A DNA stretch of 37,965 bases from Lachnospiraceae bacterium (lineage in GTDB: Bacteria; Bacillota; Clostridia; Lachnospirales; Lachnospiraceae): contig JAGARW010000153.1 of the NCBI GenBank assembly GCA_017621975.1, positions 1 through 37,965 on the forward strand, given 5' to 3'. The notes below the pieces were generated by a model. That model was not told the origin of the DNA, ran no database searches, and saw only the letters and a list, made by a program, of their open reading frames with translations. Made by a program: the position numbers and the translations under genes. Positions within the stretch are counted from its first letter, which is position 1; each line of letters starts with the position of its first letter. This document shows positions 8,340 to 18,118 of this stretch, piece by piece.

Positions 8340-10110
8340 GAGGCGCCTCCCTTGTAGCAGGAATTGTGAGTGTAATGATCGTATAGGCGTCAACCTGCGT
8401 TTCAATGCTTAAGTCGGCTTTATCCTGATAGAGCAGATGCAGCCTTCCGTACAGGTTGGACAGTCCGATATTGTTCCGTTCGGACGGGGAAGCGCAGCGA
8501 AAAGACTGTTTAATCGCTTCCAGATGCGCGGCGTCGATGCCGCAGCCGTTATCCTGTATTGTGATATAGAGAAAACCGTTTTTCAGACGCGCGCTGATTT
8601 CGATCGCGATAGAATCGCGGCCGCCTCCGATACCATGCAGAATCGAATTTTCGACGAGCGTCTGAATGCTGATTTTTGGGATCATCAGTTCCTTTGTTTC
8701 TTCTGCGATATGGAAGTGAACCTGAAGCCGTTCTTCCATACGTATCTTTTACAAGTTTACATAATTCTTTGTATATTCGATTTCCTGACAGAGCGGAACA
8801 TAGTCGCCGCCTTTGATCGTGTAGCGCAGACCGGAGGCAAGCGAAGTGATCATGTTATAGATCTGCGTCTGATCGTTGAGCAGAGCTTCTGTAGCGATTG
8901 CCTGCAGCGTGTTGTACAGGAAGTGCGGGTTGAGCTGCGCTTCCAGAGCCGTGATACGGGCGTTTTTTTCTCCGAGCTGCGCGATATATGTTTTTTTAAT
9001 CAGCTCGTCAATATGCAGGATCATATCGTTGAAGCTTTTGGAAAGATTACAGATTTCCAAGCTTCCGCTAATATCGGCCGGTGAGGTAAAGTCGCCCTTG
9101 CCGACGTTGACAAGCTTTTTCGCGAGGATCGTCAGGGGATTCGTCAGAAAGCGAATCAGCGCAGTAATCAAGACAAGGACGGCAGCCGTTAAAAGCAGAC
9201 CGCTGAACAAGATAGAATAGCGGATTTCTGCGATCTGGTCGTCAATATAGGACGTCGGCAGAAAGGCGAACAGCCGCATATGATAAGCGCTTCCTTCTGC
9301 GCAGGTTACGAGATAGGTCCGCCCGTTCAGCGTATAGTGAAACGCTTCCTGTCCGGCAAGGTTATGAAGCTCCGTAAGCGCAGCCGTCTCGGAGGACGAG
9401 AGCAGATCGGGGCTGCCGGAATGAAGCAAAGCGCCGTTTTCATCGAAAAGGCAGATGAATTCGCCGGGATATTCATGGTTGGCGCGCAGGGAATTCCAAA
9501 AAGTGTCCGTTACCGCAATATGGAGAAGCGCCTGCGGCTGCTTTGTTTTGATCCGCAGCAGGGAATGATAATAGTGAAACATGATATTGTCATCGTCCGA
9601 CGGAAGGATGGCATGAAAATACGGACTGGAAAAGCATTCCTGATAATAATCGGATTGCGCCGCCTCCTGTACGGAAAAAATCTGGCTGCGGATTCCGTTT
9701 TGCGTACGCGTGTATTTCCGCGCATGGTTTATGAAATAAAAATCAATGCTTTGCAGATCGTTACGGGAATAAAAATAAGCTCTGATCTGATTTTTGAGGT
9801 AAGTATCTTCTCCGGGAAGAATGGAGCTGTCCTTTTCTATAATATGGCTGAATGTACGGTCGTAGCAGCTCTGTACACAGAAAAGCGAAAGCTCCTGTAT
9901 ATATTTTTCCAAGTTCTGCATTTCCATTGTGAGCAGACGGCGGGAGGTTGCGGTCTGCGTATCGGTAATGACCTGGAGGTTTCGTTTATAATCGGTGTAG
10001 ATCAGGTGAAACAGGACGAAAAAGGTAATAAGCGTTGTGAACAGCGCGAGCTGCATCCAGAGCGGAATATGACTTAGTAAGTGTTTACATTTTCTGCGCA
10101 GTGCGATCAT
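8317..10110 (-). pseudogene. YesM-type sensor histidine kinase with in-frame stop
   Basis: From ATG 10110 (after AAAGGA, seven bases) the frame encodes a short cytoplasmic end, a membrane segment at about 17-37, an extracellular sensor domain, a second membrane segment near 292-312, HAMP, and the His-kinase motif QLNPHFLYNTLQ with phosphorylated His396. At codon 454 (bases 8751-8749) the sequence reads TAA inside KNYVNL*KIRMEERL; family members have Gln there, so a C-to-T change is likely. Reading continues in the same frame with the ATPase motifs LVENSILHGI and QDNGCGID and GLSNLYGRL to 8317. Full length would be 597 residues. Without the ATP-binding domain the truncated protein cannot autophosphorylate. 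An ATG at 8739 could restart translation but lacks a good ribosome site. Confidence 0.9.
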
Positions 10111-10350
10111 ATGCCGTCCTTTCTCTATGTTGTGCATATTGTCGGTATTTTCCGGCTCAAAATATTTTGAAACAAATGAAAACAGAAGTTTTTCTTCTTT
10201 GATATTATACAATATTTACAGCGATACTTCAATTTACACGAATATAGTTGTACACTTTTTTACCACAAATAGTTTTCTTTTTTCTATTTTATGTGCAATT
10301 TGCATGATTTAAAATAAAGAAAAATAAGAAAAAGATGATAGGGGAATGGT
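10111..10350. other. Divergent control region between sensor and alpha-galactosidase genes
   Basis: This AT-rich 240-base gap carries the minus-strand promoter described separately. For the plus-strand sugar operon I see only weak candidates, such as TTGTAC near 10246 or TTGCAT at 10300 with poor -10 boxes, as expected for a promoter that depends on an activator like YesN. No clear catabolite-responsive element was found. Confidence 0.4.
10204..10232 (-). promoter_or_regulatory. Promoter of the YesM-YesN operon
   Basis: On the minus strand TTGAAG (10232-10227) and a perfect TATAAT (10209-10204) are spaced by 17 bases. The expected transcript start is about 85 bases before the sensor start codon. 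Confidence 0.6.
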
Positions 10351-12483
10351 ATGAAGGAAGGTTTCACAATAGAAGAAAACGGCGTCAGACTTGTGTTTTG
10401 CATTACGGAAGACGGCAGAGTCAAGCTTTTGCACTACGGCTATGATGCATTTGAGGAAGAGAGTCTCGGTGAAGAGGAAATGAGGGGATTCCGATTGGTA
10501 GAGGCGGAGCTTGCCGGACTCGACCGGCCGGAAGAACGGCACGGGATAAAATATATTGTGACCGCTCCGGGATACCGTATGATTTATGACAGCCGAAAGG
10601 ACTACCGCAATGCGGACGGCAGAAAACTGGAAATCGTAACAAAGGACGTGGAAACGGGATTTTTTATAACGAGCCATTTTCAGTTTTATGACGGGATCGC
10701 CGTCATCCGAACATGGCAGGAGGCTGCGAACAGAGGCAGTGAGACGCAGACGCTTACATATCTTTCAACATTCGTGTTAAACGGAATCGAAAAAGAAGGA
10801 ATTTTATCTGCGGATGATAAGCTGCGGATCGGGATTCCGCATCATTCATGGCAGCGCGAATTACAATGGAAGTTTTACACGCCTGCGCAGCTTGGTATCT
10901 GCAAGGCGCAGGAGGGGGAGAAGATACGTTCCTCAAAGGCGGTTTCCGTAACAAATACCGGAAACTGGTCGGCAAAGGAATATCTTCCGATGGGGAGTAT
11001 AGAAAATACAGAAACAGGAAAGGCATATTTGTGGCAGATCGAACATAACGGTTCGTGGCATTGGGAAATCAGCGATCAGACAGGACATTTATACATACAG
11101 CTCAGCGGACCGACAGAAAATGAGTCGCATTGGTGTCTTGAGCTTGCGCCGGGGGAATCGTTTGTTTCCGTTCCGGCAGCGGTTACGGCGGCATGCGGAT
11201 TTGATGCCGCAGTCGGAGAAATGACGCGTTACCGTAGGAGGATACGACGTAAAAACGAAGACAATGAAACGCTTGGCGTTATCTTTAATGACTACATGAA
11301 TTGTCTCTGGGCGGAGCCGACGACGGAGAAGGAACTGCCGTTGATCGAGGCGGCGCAGAAGGCAGGCTGCGAATACTACTGCATCGACGCCGGATGGTAC
11401 AGTAAAGGCTATTGGTGGGACAACGTAGGCGAGTGGCAGCCGAGCAGGGAACGGTTTCCCGGCGGTATCAAAGAAGTGACGGATATAATACGCGCCCACG
11501 GAATGATACCGGGACTGTGGCTGGAAATCGAGGTGATGGGAATTCATTGCAGACTGGCGCAGGAAGTTCCCGACGACTGGTTTTTTGTCCGTCACGGAAA
11601 GCGGGTATATGACCGGAGCAGGTATCAGCTCGACTTTCGTAATCCGCAGGTGAGGGCATATGCGGACAGTGTGATCGACAGGCTTGTAACGGAATACGGC
11701 GTCGGCTATATCAAGATGGATTACAACATTGAGCCGGGAATCGGAACGGAGCTGTCTGCGGACAGCTTTGGAGACGGACTGCTTTCCCATGAACGGGCTT
11801 ACCTTGGATGGCTGGACGGAATTTTTGAAAGATATCCGAATCTGATTATCGAAAATTGCTCCAGCGGCGGGCTGCGCATGGATTACGCTATGCTGCGGCG
11901 GCACAGTATCCAGTCTACGAGCGATCAGGAGGATTACCGGCATTATGCGTCGATCGCGGCGAACGCGCCGACGGCGCTTGCGCCGGAGCAGGCTGCGGTA
12001 TGGAGTTATCCGCTTGCAGAGGGAGATGCGGAAGAGACCGTATTCAATATGGTAAACGCCATGCTGCTGCGCATCCATCAAAGCGGCAATCTGTCGGCGC
12101 TTTCACCGGAACGTGCAAAGCTTGTATCGGAAGGAATCGCATGCTACAAGGAGATCAGACAGGACATTAAGCAGGCGCTTCCGTTCTGGCCGATCGGACT
12201 TTCCTCCTTCCGGGATGCGTGGAGCTGTCTTGGACTTCATAGCGGAAATAAAGTTTATATCGCGCTTTGGAAACGGTGCGCCGATTGCGATACGGTCGCG
12301 CTGCCGCTTACGGCATGGCGAAGGCGGCGGATGAAGGCAAGCCTGCTTTATCCGGAAAAACCGCGTGGGCTTACGCCATGCGGCTATCAGTGGAACGAAA
12401 ACACAGGCATATTCAGTGTCAGTCTTCCGGGACAATACCGGGCAAGGCTTTTTGTGCTGACAGAGGAAGGAGATGCATCATGA
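10351..12483 (+). CDS. Alpha-galactosidase, GH36 family
   Basis: The 710-residue enzyme is predicted to remove terminal alpha-galactosyl groups from oligosaccharides with retention. An N-terminal beta-sandwich (about 1-290) precedes the TIM barrel. The nucleophile is Asp457 in YIKMDYN and the acid/base is Asp525 in QSTSDQED; the GH36 signature ENCSSGGLRMD lies between them. No signal peptide is present, so it acts in the cytoplasm on imported sugars. AGGGG precedes the ATG. The stop codon overlaps the start of the ABC permease (ATGA), which makes it the first gene of the sugar operon. Close relatives include alpha-N-acetylgalactosaminidases, so the exact sugar specificity is not certain. Confidence 0.9.
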   Translation: MKEGFTIEENGVRLVFCITEDGRVKLLHYGYDAFEEESLGEEEMRGFRLVEAELAGLDRPEERHGIKYIVTAPGYRMIYDSRKDYRNADGRKLEIVTKDVETGFFITSHFQFYDGIAVIRTWQEAANRGSETQTLTYLSTFVLNGIEKEGILSADDKLRIGIPHHSWQRELQWKFYTPAQLGICKAQEGEKIRSSKAVSVTNTGNWSAKEYLPMGSIENTETGKAYLWQIEHNGSWHWEISDQTGHLYIQLSGPTENESHWCLELAPGESFVSVPAAVTAACGFDAAVGEMTRYRRRIRRKNEDNETLGVIFNDYMNCLWAEPTTEKELPLIEAAQKAGCEYYCIDAGWYSKGYWWDNVGEWQPSRERFPGGIKEVTDIIRAHGMIPGLWLEIEVMGIHCRLAQEVPDDWFFVRHGKRVYDRSRYQLDFRNPQVRAYADSVIDRLVTEYGVGYIKMDYNIEPGIGTELSADSFGDGLLSHERAYLGWLDGIFERYPNLIIENCSSGGLRMDYAMLRRHSIQSTSDQEDYRHYASIAANAPTALAPEQAAVWSYPLAEGDAEETVFNMVNAMLLRIHQSGNLSALSPERAKLVSEGIACYKEIRQDIKQALPFWPIGLSSFRDAWSCLGLHSGNKVYIALWKRCADCDTVALPLTAWRRRRMKASLLYPEKPRGLTPCGYQWNENTGIFSVSLPGQYRARLFVLTEEGDAS

Positions 12484-13364
12484 AATCAGGAAAAACGGTG
12501 AAATGGAAAGAGAGGATAGAAACGGGGCTGTTTACAGTACCGGCGATCCTGCTCGTAACGGTAATGATGTATATTCCGTTTGTCATGAGCGGATATTATT
12601 CTTTGACAGAGTGGAACGGTATCGCCAAGGAGCCGGTTTTTGTCGGTCTGGCTAATTTTAAAACAATACTGACGGGCGGCAGCGATTATATGGGCGCGCT
12701 TTGGTTTACTGTGAAATATACGGTCGGCTTTGTCGTATTTGCAAACGTCATAGCGCTTGCCGTTGCGCTGACACAGAAATTTAAGTTTGTCAATGTCTTT
12801 CGCGGCATTTTCTTTATTCCCTATATCATGAGTATGACGATCGTCGGTTTTATCTGGAAGTTCATTTTTACGCAGGGTTTTGAAAAGCTGTATGAGACGA
12901 CAGGATGGGCTTTTTGGAATGAAAGCTAGCTTGGCGATCCAAAGTTGGCGTTCTATTCGGTCGTGTTCGTCGGTATCTGGCAGGCGCTTGGATTTTATAT
13001 CGTCCTTTACATTGCGGGATTACAGGCAGTGCCGGCGGATGTGCTGGAAGCCGCGACGGTAGACGGGGCGACGAAGCTGCAGCGGTTTTTCAAGGTGACG
13101 CTGCCGCTCCTCGGACCTTCGTTTACGACCTGTGTCTTTATGTCGCTGACCAATTCTCTGAAGGTGTTTGACATTATTCTGGCGCTGACAAAGGGCGGTC
13201 CCGGGACGGCGACTTATAGCGCCACGCTCCTGATTTACAGAGATGCGTTTACCAACAATAAATATGGCATGGGCAGTGCGGAGTCGATCATTTATTTCGT
13301 GTTTGTACTCGTTGTCACACAGCTTGTCCTTAAGATATTCAGCAGCAGGGAGGTGGATTTATAA
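12480..13364 (+). pseudogene. Sugar ABC transporter permease (MalF-type) with in-frame stop
   Basis: The start ATG 12480 overlaps the alpha-galactosidase stop and follows AGGAAGGAG. The frame encodes a carbohydrate-uptake-1 family inner-membrane permease: a first membrane segment in residues 17-40, GYYSLTEWNG, later helices and the ATPase-contact EAA loop LEAATVDGATKLQRFFKVTLPLLGP. Codon 150 (12927-12929) is TAG in WNES*LGDPKLAFYS, where family members have Trp, so a G-to-A change of TGG is likely. Reading continues in the same frame to 13364, giving 294 residues if repaired, the normal length. As written the protein would lose its EAA loop and last helices, and the transporter would not function. 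Confidence 0.9.
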
Positions 13365-14203
13365 TGACAATGCAGAAAAAACGTACGCTGCAGAAAGCGG
13401 TTTTGATCCTTGTGCTGATCGTGGCGACATGCTTTTATATTTATCCGGTTTTTCTGATGTTTATGAATTCGTTCAAACCGTTTGGCGAGATCGTGTCCGA
13501 CGCCATTGCGTTTCCGACGAGACCCGCATGGGAGAATTACAGTTACGTTGTCGATAAAATCAAATATTTTAAGCTCTTTATGAACAATGTTGTCATTACG
13601 GCGACAGGCATTATCGGAATCGTTGCTTTTTCTTCGATCGCAGCTTATATTCTGGACCGCAGGAAAAGCCGTTATACAAAAATTGCCTATACGATCATTA
13701 TTACCCCGATGCTGATTCCGTTTCAGACAATTATGATTACTTTGCTTAAGTCTATGAATGTGCTGCATTTATCCGGCAGCAAGCTTGGACTTGGCGTGCA
13801 GTACTGGGGATTCGGTATTCCGATGGCAACCTTTATCTTTTACAATTTCATGAAGACGATTCCGAAGGAGATCGATGAGAGCGCAATCATTGACGGCGCG
13901 AGCACCTTCCGCACCTTCCGCTCCATCATTTTCCCATTGCTCAAATCGGTCACTGTGACGGTGGTCGTGCTGGACGTCATGTGGATATGGAATGACTTCC
14001 TGCTTCCGCTTCTGATGGTCAACAGCAGCAATGAAACAAAAACTCTGGTTCTGGCGGCTTACACGTTTGTAGGCCAGATGAATACAAAATGGCATTATGC
14101 CATGACAGCTATGGTACTCGCGGTCGTACCGTCCATCATTATCTTTATTTTCTTACAGAAATATATTGTTGACGGTGTTGTGGCAGGCGCGGTAAAAGGC
14201 TGA
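13364..14203 (+). CDS. Sugar ABC transporter permease (MalG-type)
   Basis: The 279-residue protein has six hydrophobic segments and the EAA loop IDESAIIDGASTFRTFRSIIFPLL, the hallmark of the second permease of carbohydrate-uptake-1 ABC importers. It starts one base inside the stop codon of the preceding permease (TAATG), so translation is coupled. The N-terminal helix is followed by MNSFKPFGEIV, usual for MalG-type subunits. It would pair with the interrupted MalF-type subunit. No ATPase is encoded in the operon, which is common because a shared MsmK-type ATPase elsewhere usually serves these importers. Confidence 0.93.
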   Translation: MTMQKKRTLQKAVLILVLIVATCFYIYPVFLMFMNSFKPFGEIVSDAIAFPTRPAWENYSYVVDKIKYFKLFMNNVVITATGIIGIVAFSSIAAYILDRRKSRYTKIAYTIIITPMLIPFQTIMITLLKSMNVLHLSGSKLGLGVQYWGFGIPMATFIFYNFMKTIPKEIDESAIIDGASTFRTFRSIIFPLLKSVTVTVVVLDVMWIWNDFLLPLLMVNSSNETKTLVLAAYTFVGQMNTKWHYAMTAMVLAVVPSIIIFIFLQKYIVDGVVAGAVKG

Positions 14204-14231
14204 CTTATTTAAGAAAGGGAGGTATATCTCA

Positions 14232-15581
14232 ATGAAAAAGAAACTTTTAAGCACATTGCTTTGTCTGGCAATGGCAGGCACGATGCTGACAGGCTGCGGC
14301 TCATCCGCATCCTCTCCGGCAGCGCAGGAGGGCGGAACAGAAGCTGCGGATAACGGCAGCGCGCAGACGGAAGAAGCGGCTTCGGCAGCGTCCGATGAAG
14401 AGGCGGAAATCTATATGTTTATCAGTTCGCCTGAGTATGCGGATGCGATCAACGAACTGATCGACGCTTACAAGGAGGTCGCTCCGAATGTAACGATCAA
14501 TTATGAAACGACGCAGAACGATTATCCGACGATGCTGAAGGCAAAGCTGAATTCCGGCGAGGTTCCGGACATCTTTTCTTCTACATCCGGAAAAGAAATC
14601 GACGTTTATAAAGAGTGGTCGTTTGATCTGTCAGGTCAGCCTTTGGAAGAAACGATCGATCCTGCGGTGGCGGAAATGATGAAATCAACCGAAGAGGGAA
14701 GCGGTCTTTACGGCATCGCGATCAAGGGAAACTTCTTCGGAATGCTCTACAACAAGGAGATTCTGGAGGAATGCGGCGTGACGCCTCCGACAACGATGTC
14801 CGAACTGGAAGCGGCATGCGAAAAGATTTCCGCAGCAGGTTATAAGCCGTTTTCCACTGGCTTTGCCGAGTGGTGGGTATTTAAACATGTATGGCAGCAT
14901 TATCTGGACGCGGCGGCTGCAAATGCGGGTATTACGCCTGCAGAACTGGTAGCGAAGTTTGAAAAAGGAGAAGCGAAGGTTGCCGATTATCCGGAGCTGT
15001 ATGATAATTTCTTTAGATTGATCGACCTTGCAGTGAAGTGCGGCGATGATAAGCCGCTTGAAACAGCGCTTGCAAATGAAGAAGCGGCGATTGCAAACGG
15101 CGAAGCGGCAATGATTCTCGGACAGGGAGCATGGGTAGAGGCTGATATTCTTGCAATCAACCCGGATATCCAGATTGGCTTCAGCGGCTATCCGGTATCA
15201 GACGATGCGACTCAGTGTCAGGTGATTGCAGGGTCCGATCAGGCGCTTCGTATCGCAAAGGATTCCGAGCAGTTACAGGCAACGCTTGATTTTGTAAACT
15301 GGTGGTATACATCCGATTATGGTAAGGCATGGTTTAACGACGTAGCAGGCGTTATCCCTCCGGTAGTCAGCGAAGGCGAGAGCGAATTTGAAGTAATCAA
15401 TCAAGGAAACGCTCATGTGGCGGAAAACGGAGCGGCAGCGCTTTCCATCGGTTATTCTACAGACAGCTGGCACCAGACATTCGGCGAGCTGATGCAGGCA
15501 TATATCGCCGGAACGGCAGATAAGGATGCGACCTGTGCGGCAATCGAAGCGCAGTGGCAGGCGATCGAGGGAACAAACTAA
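14232..15581 (+). CDS. Sugar-binding lipoprotein (family 1 solute-binding protein)
   Basis: The 449-residue protein begins with a lipoprotein signal peptide ending LTGC (Cys22), then a Ser/Ala/Glu-rich linker to about residue 58, and a bilobed binding domain (IYMFISSPEYADAINELIDAYKEVAPNV, later AAMILGQGAWVEADI and FVNWWYTSDYGKAWF). It captures the oligosaccharide outside the membrane and hands it to the two permeases. GGGAGG precedes the ATG. It lies 28 bases after the second permease. The neighbouring glycosidases suggest a galactose- or xylose-containing ligand, but the binding residues do not show which. Confidence 0.93.
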   Translation: MKKKLLSTLLCLAMAGTMLTGCGSSASSPAAQEGGTEAADNGSAQTEEAASAASDEEAEIYMFISSPEYADAINELIDAYKEVAPNVTINYETTQNDYPTMLKAKLNSGEVPDIFSSTSGKEIDVYKEWSFDLSGQPLEETIDPAVAEMMKSTEEGSGLYGIAIKGNFFGMLYNKEILEECGVTPPTTMSELEAACEKISAAGYKPFSTGFAEWWVFKHVWQHYLDAAAANAGITPAELVAKFEKGEAKVADYPELYDNFFRLIDLAVKCGDDKPLETALANEEAAIANGEAAMILGQGAWVEADILAINPDIQIGFSGYPVSDDATQCQVIAGSDQALRIAKDSEQLQATLDFVNWWYTSDYGKAWFNDVAGVIPPVVSEGESEFEVINQGNAHVAENGAAALSIGYSTDSWHQTFGELMQAYIAGTADKDATCAAIEAQWQAIEGTN

Positions 15582-15587
15582 CAGACA

Positions 15588-15604
15588 GAAACCGAATCGG
15601 TTTC
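15588..15604 (+). other. Small hairpin between binding-protein and GH31 genes
   Basis: GAAACCG and CGGTTTC pair around AAT just after the binding-protein stop codon. No T run follows at once, so it more likely protects the upstream mRNA end or causes partial termination than full termination. Confidence 0.4.
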
Positions 15605-15647
15605 ATACAAAACAGTTTTTGCAGGACATTTGTAATGGAGGATATTC

Positions 15648-18014
15648 ATGAAATTCACAGAAGGATACTGGTTACGCAGTGAAAGTGTGCAGCCATCTTA
15701 CGCCTCTCAGGCATTTACTGTCGAACAGATAGAAGGCGGTATGCGTGTTGTGGCGACGGAACGCCCAATCAGAAACAGGGGCGACGCTATGAACGTCTCT
15801 ACCATAACCATTGATTTTGTGGCGTATGGGACGGGCGACATCATGGTAAGCGCGGTGCATTATCAGGCTTATGACAAAAAAGAACCACGTTTCCCTCTGC
15901 ATAAAACTCCCTGTGACGTAACGGTAACGATCACAGACAAAGAAGCTGTTATGGAAACCGCAGAAGTGACGGTGCGTGTGAACCGGGAAAACTGGGAGTA
16001 CCGCTTTGAAGCAGGAGGTAAGGTTATTACCTCCTGCGGTTTCCGTAATCTGGGGTATATGCGGATGCACAAGAAACCCGCTACGATGTTTGCGAGGGAA
16101 AATTATCTTGCGGAAGATTTTGAACCGTATATGATGACAGAGCTGTCGCTGTCTCCGGGAGAATGCGTTTACGGCTTCGGCGAACAGTTTACGGCGTTTG
16201 CAAAGAACGGGCAGGTTGTGGAATGCTGGAATGAGGACGGAGGAACCGCTTCGCAGGTCGCATATAAGACCGTGCCGTTTTATATGACGAACCGCGGCTA
16301 CGGCGTTTTTGTAGACCACTGCGGTCCGGTTGCATTCGAAGTGGCGAGTGAAAAAGTCGAATATGTAGGATTTTCGATCGGCGGCGAGCAGCTGCGGTAC
16401 CACTTTATTTACGGTCCGACGCCGAAACAGGTGCTTAAGCGTTATACCGATTTGACAGGAAAACCGGCGCTTCCGCCGGCATGGAGCTTCGGGCTTTGGC
16501 TGACGACGTCCTTTACGACGGATTATGATGAGAAAACGACAAGTTCTTTTATCGACGGCATGGCGCAGCGGAACATTCCGCTCCGCGTATTCCACTTTGA
16601 CTGCTATTGGATGAAAGGGCTGCACTGGTGTGATTTTGAATGGGACGAGGAAACGTTTTCCGATGTCCCCGCGATGCTGAAACGCTATAAAGAAGAAAAG
16701 GGACTTAAGATCTGTGCGTGGATCAATCCTTACATTGCGCAGGGGACGGCGTTTTTCAGGGAAGCGGTAGAAAACGGTTATCTGCTGAAACGGGCGGACG
16801 GTAAGGGCTATCGGCAGACGGATCATTGGCAGCCGGGTATGGGCTGGGTCGACTTTACCAATCCTGCGGCTGTTTCGTGGTATACCGCGAAACTGAAAAC
16901 GCTTCTTGACGCAGGGGTGGACTGCTTTAAAACAGACTTTGGCGAGCGTATTCCGATCGACGTATGCTATTACGACGGCTCTGATCCGAAGGATATGCAC
17001 AACTTTTACGCATATCTGTATGCGAAGAGCGTGTTTGAACTGCTGGAACGGGAAAAAGGCGTTGGCGAGGCGGTGCTGTTTGCAAGAAGCGCAACGGCGG
17101 GCGGTCAGCAGTTTCCGGTACATTGGGGCGGCGATTGCTGCGCAAGCTATATTTCAATGGCGGAAACGCTGCGAGGAGGACTTTCTTTTGCCATGTCGGG
17201 ATTTTCTTTCTGGAGCCATGATATTTCGGGCTTTGAACAGACGGCGTCTCCCGACCTGTATAAGCGTTGGGTGCAGTTCGGACTGCTTTCAACGCACAGC
17301 AGACTGCATGGCTCTGCGAGCTACCGTGTTCCGTGGCTGTTTGACGATGAGGCGTGCGATGTGCTGCGCTTCTTTACGAATCTCAAGTGCAGTCTGATGC
17401 CGTATCTGTATCAGTATGCGGTTATCTCACATGAAACGGGCGTTCCGCTTATGCGTCCGATGATACTTGAATATCCTGACGAGCCGGGTATGAAGCAGCT
17501 TGATATGCAGTATATGCTTGGAGAGAGTCTGCTTGTGGCTCCGGTATTTTCGGAGGACGGAAGATGCGAGTATTATCTTCCGCGCGGAACATGGACGCAT
17601 CTTTTGAACGGCGAAGCGCGCGAAGGCGGGCGTTGGTATGAGGACAGCTACGATTATTTCAGTCTGCCCCTTTATGTCCGGGATAATACGCTGCTTCCAA
17701 TGAGAGAGGGCATGCATGTGCCGGATTATGATTACCGTGAGAATACCTGTTTTCATCTCTATGAGCTTAAAGATGGCTGTAAAGCGGAATGCTTTGTGAC
17801 GGATGTAAAGGGTGTAGAGCGTGCGGAGGCGCAGTGCCTGCGAAGCGGGAATAAGCTGACGATGCGGGCGTGCGGATGCGCCGGACAGATTTCATTTGTG
17901 CTTCACGGGATCGGAAAAGTGAGAAGCGTTTCCGGCGGACGGATCGAAGAGAAGGACGGTAAAGCGGTCGTTATACCGGATCGCTGTGAAGCGGCGGTAG
18001 AGATAGAAGTATAA
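15648..18014 (+). CDS. Alpha-xylosidase, GH31 family (YicI-like)
   Basis: The 788-residue enzyme closely follows YicI-type alpha-xylosidases, which release alpha-xylose from the non-reducing end of isoprimeverose and xyloglucan oligosaccharides. Residues 1-250 form the N-terminal beta-sandwich; the barrel carries WSFGLWLTTSFTTDYDE, the nucleophile Asp430 in FKTDFGERIPID, and acid/base Asp496 in HWGGDC, followed by FWSHDISGFE and HSRLHG. KTDFGERIP is typical of xylosidases rather than alpha-glucosidases of the same family. No signal peptide is seen, so it is cytoplasmic. GGAGG lies upstream of the ATG. It is the last gene of the sugar operon. Confidence 0.9.
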   Translation: MKFTEGYWLRSESVQPSYASQAFTVEQIEGGMRVVATERPIRNRGDAMNVSTITIDFVAYGTGDIMVSAVHYQAYDKKEPRFPLHKTPCDVTVTITDKEAVMETAEVTVRVNRENWEYRFEAGGKVITSCGFRNLGYMRMHKKPATMFARENYLAEDFEPYMMTELSLSPGECVYGFGEQFTAFAKNGQVVECWNEDGGTASQVAYKTVPFYMTNRGYGVFVDHCGPVAFEVASEKVEYVGFSIGGEQLRYHFIYGPTPKQVLKRYTDLTGKPALPPAWSFGLWLTTSFTTDYDEKTTSSFIDGMAQRNIPLRVFHFDCYWMKGLHWCDFEWDEETFSDVPAMLKRYKEEKGLKICAWINPYIAQGTAFFREAVENGYLLKRADGKGYRQTDHWQPGMGWVDFTNPAAVSWYTAKLKTLLDAGVDCFKTDFGERIPIDVCYYDGSDPKDMHNFYAYLYAKSVFELLEREKGVGEAVLFARSATAGGQQFPVHWGGDCCASYISMAETLRGGLSFAMSGFSFWSHDISGFEQTASPDLYKRWVQFGLLSTHSRLHGSASYRVPWLFDDEACDVLRFFTNLKCSLMPYLYQYAVISHETGVPLMRPMILEYPDEPGMKQLDMQYMLGESLLVAPVFSEDGRCEYYLPRGTWTHLLNGEAREGGRWYEDSYDYFSLPLYVRDNTLLPMREGMHVPDYDYRENTCFHLYELKDGCKAECFVTDVKGVERAEAQCLRSGNKLTMRACGCAGQISFVLHGIGKVRSVSGGRIEEKDGKAVVIPDRCEAAVEIEV

Positions 18015-18024
18015 CGAATCATAT

Positions 18025-18053
18025 TTGCAAATCTGTATAAAATATGATACGAT
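18025..18053 (+). promoter_or_regulatory. Possible promoter of the HAD phosphatase gene
   Basis: TTGCAA (18025-18030) and TACGAT (18048-18053) are spaced by 17 bases. If used, the transcript starts after the upstream ATG at 18044, which supports the later start codon chosen for the gene. Confidence 0.3.
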
Positions 18054-18118
18054 TCTCCTTGCGCAAAAGAGGCGCAGAAAAAGGTGAAAATTTAGTGTAC
18101 GGCAGGAGAATGGTTGAT

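Noticed and set aside
8749..12929. Stop-codon reassignment or selenocysteine/pyrrolysine-type readthrough
   Set aside because: One stop is TAA at a Gln site and the other TAG at a Trp site, while many intact genes here end normally with TAA, TAG or TGA. Point mutations explain them better.
15672..17123. 483-codon open frame on the minus strand inside the GH31 gene
   Set aside because: The plus-strand GH31 protein has full catalytic motifs; the antisense product is Arg/His/Phe-rich without any domain, as expected of a shadow frame in GC-rich codons.
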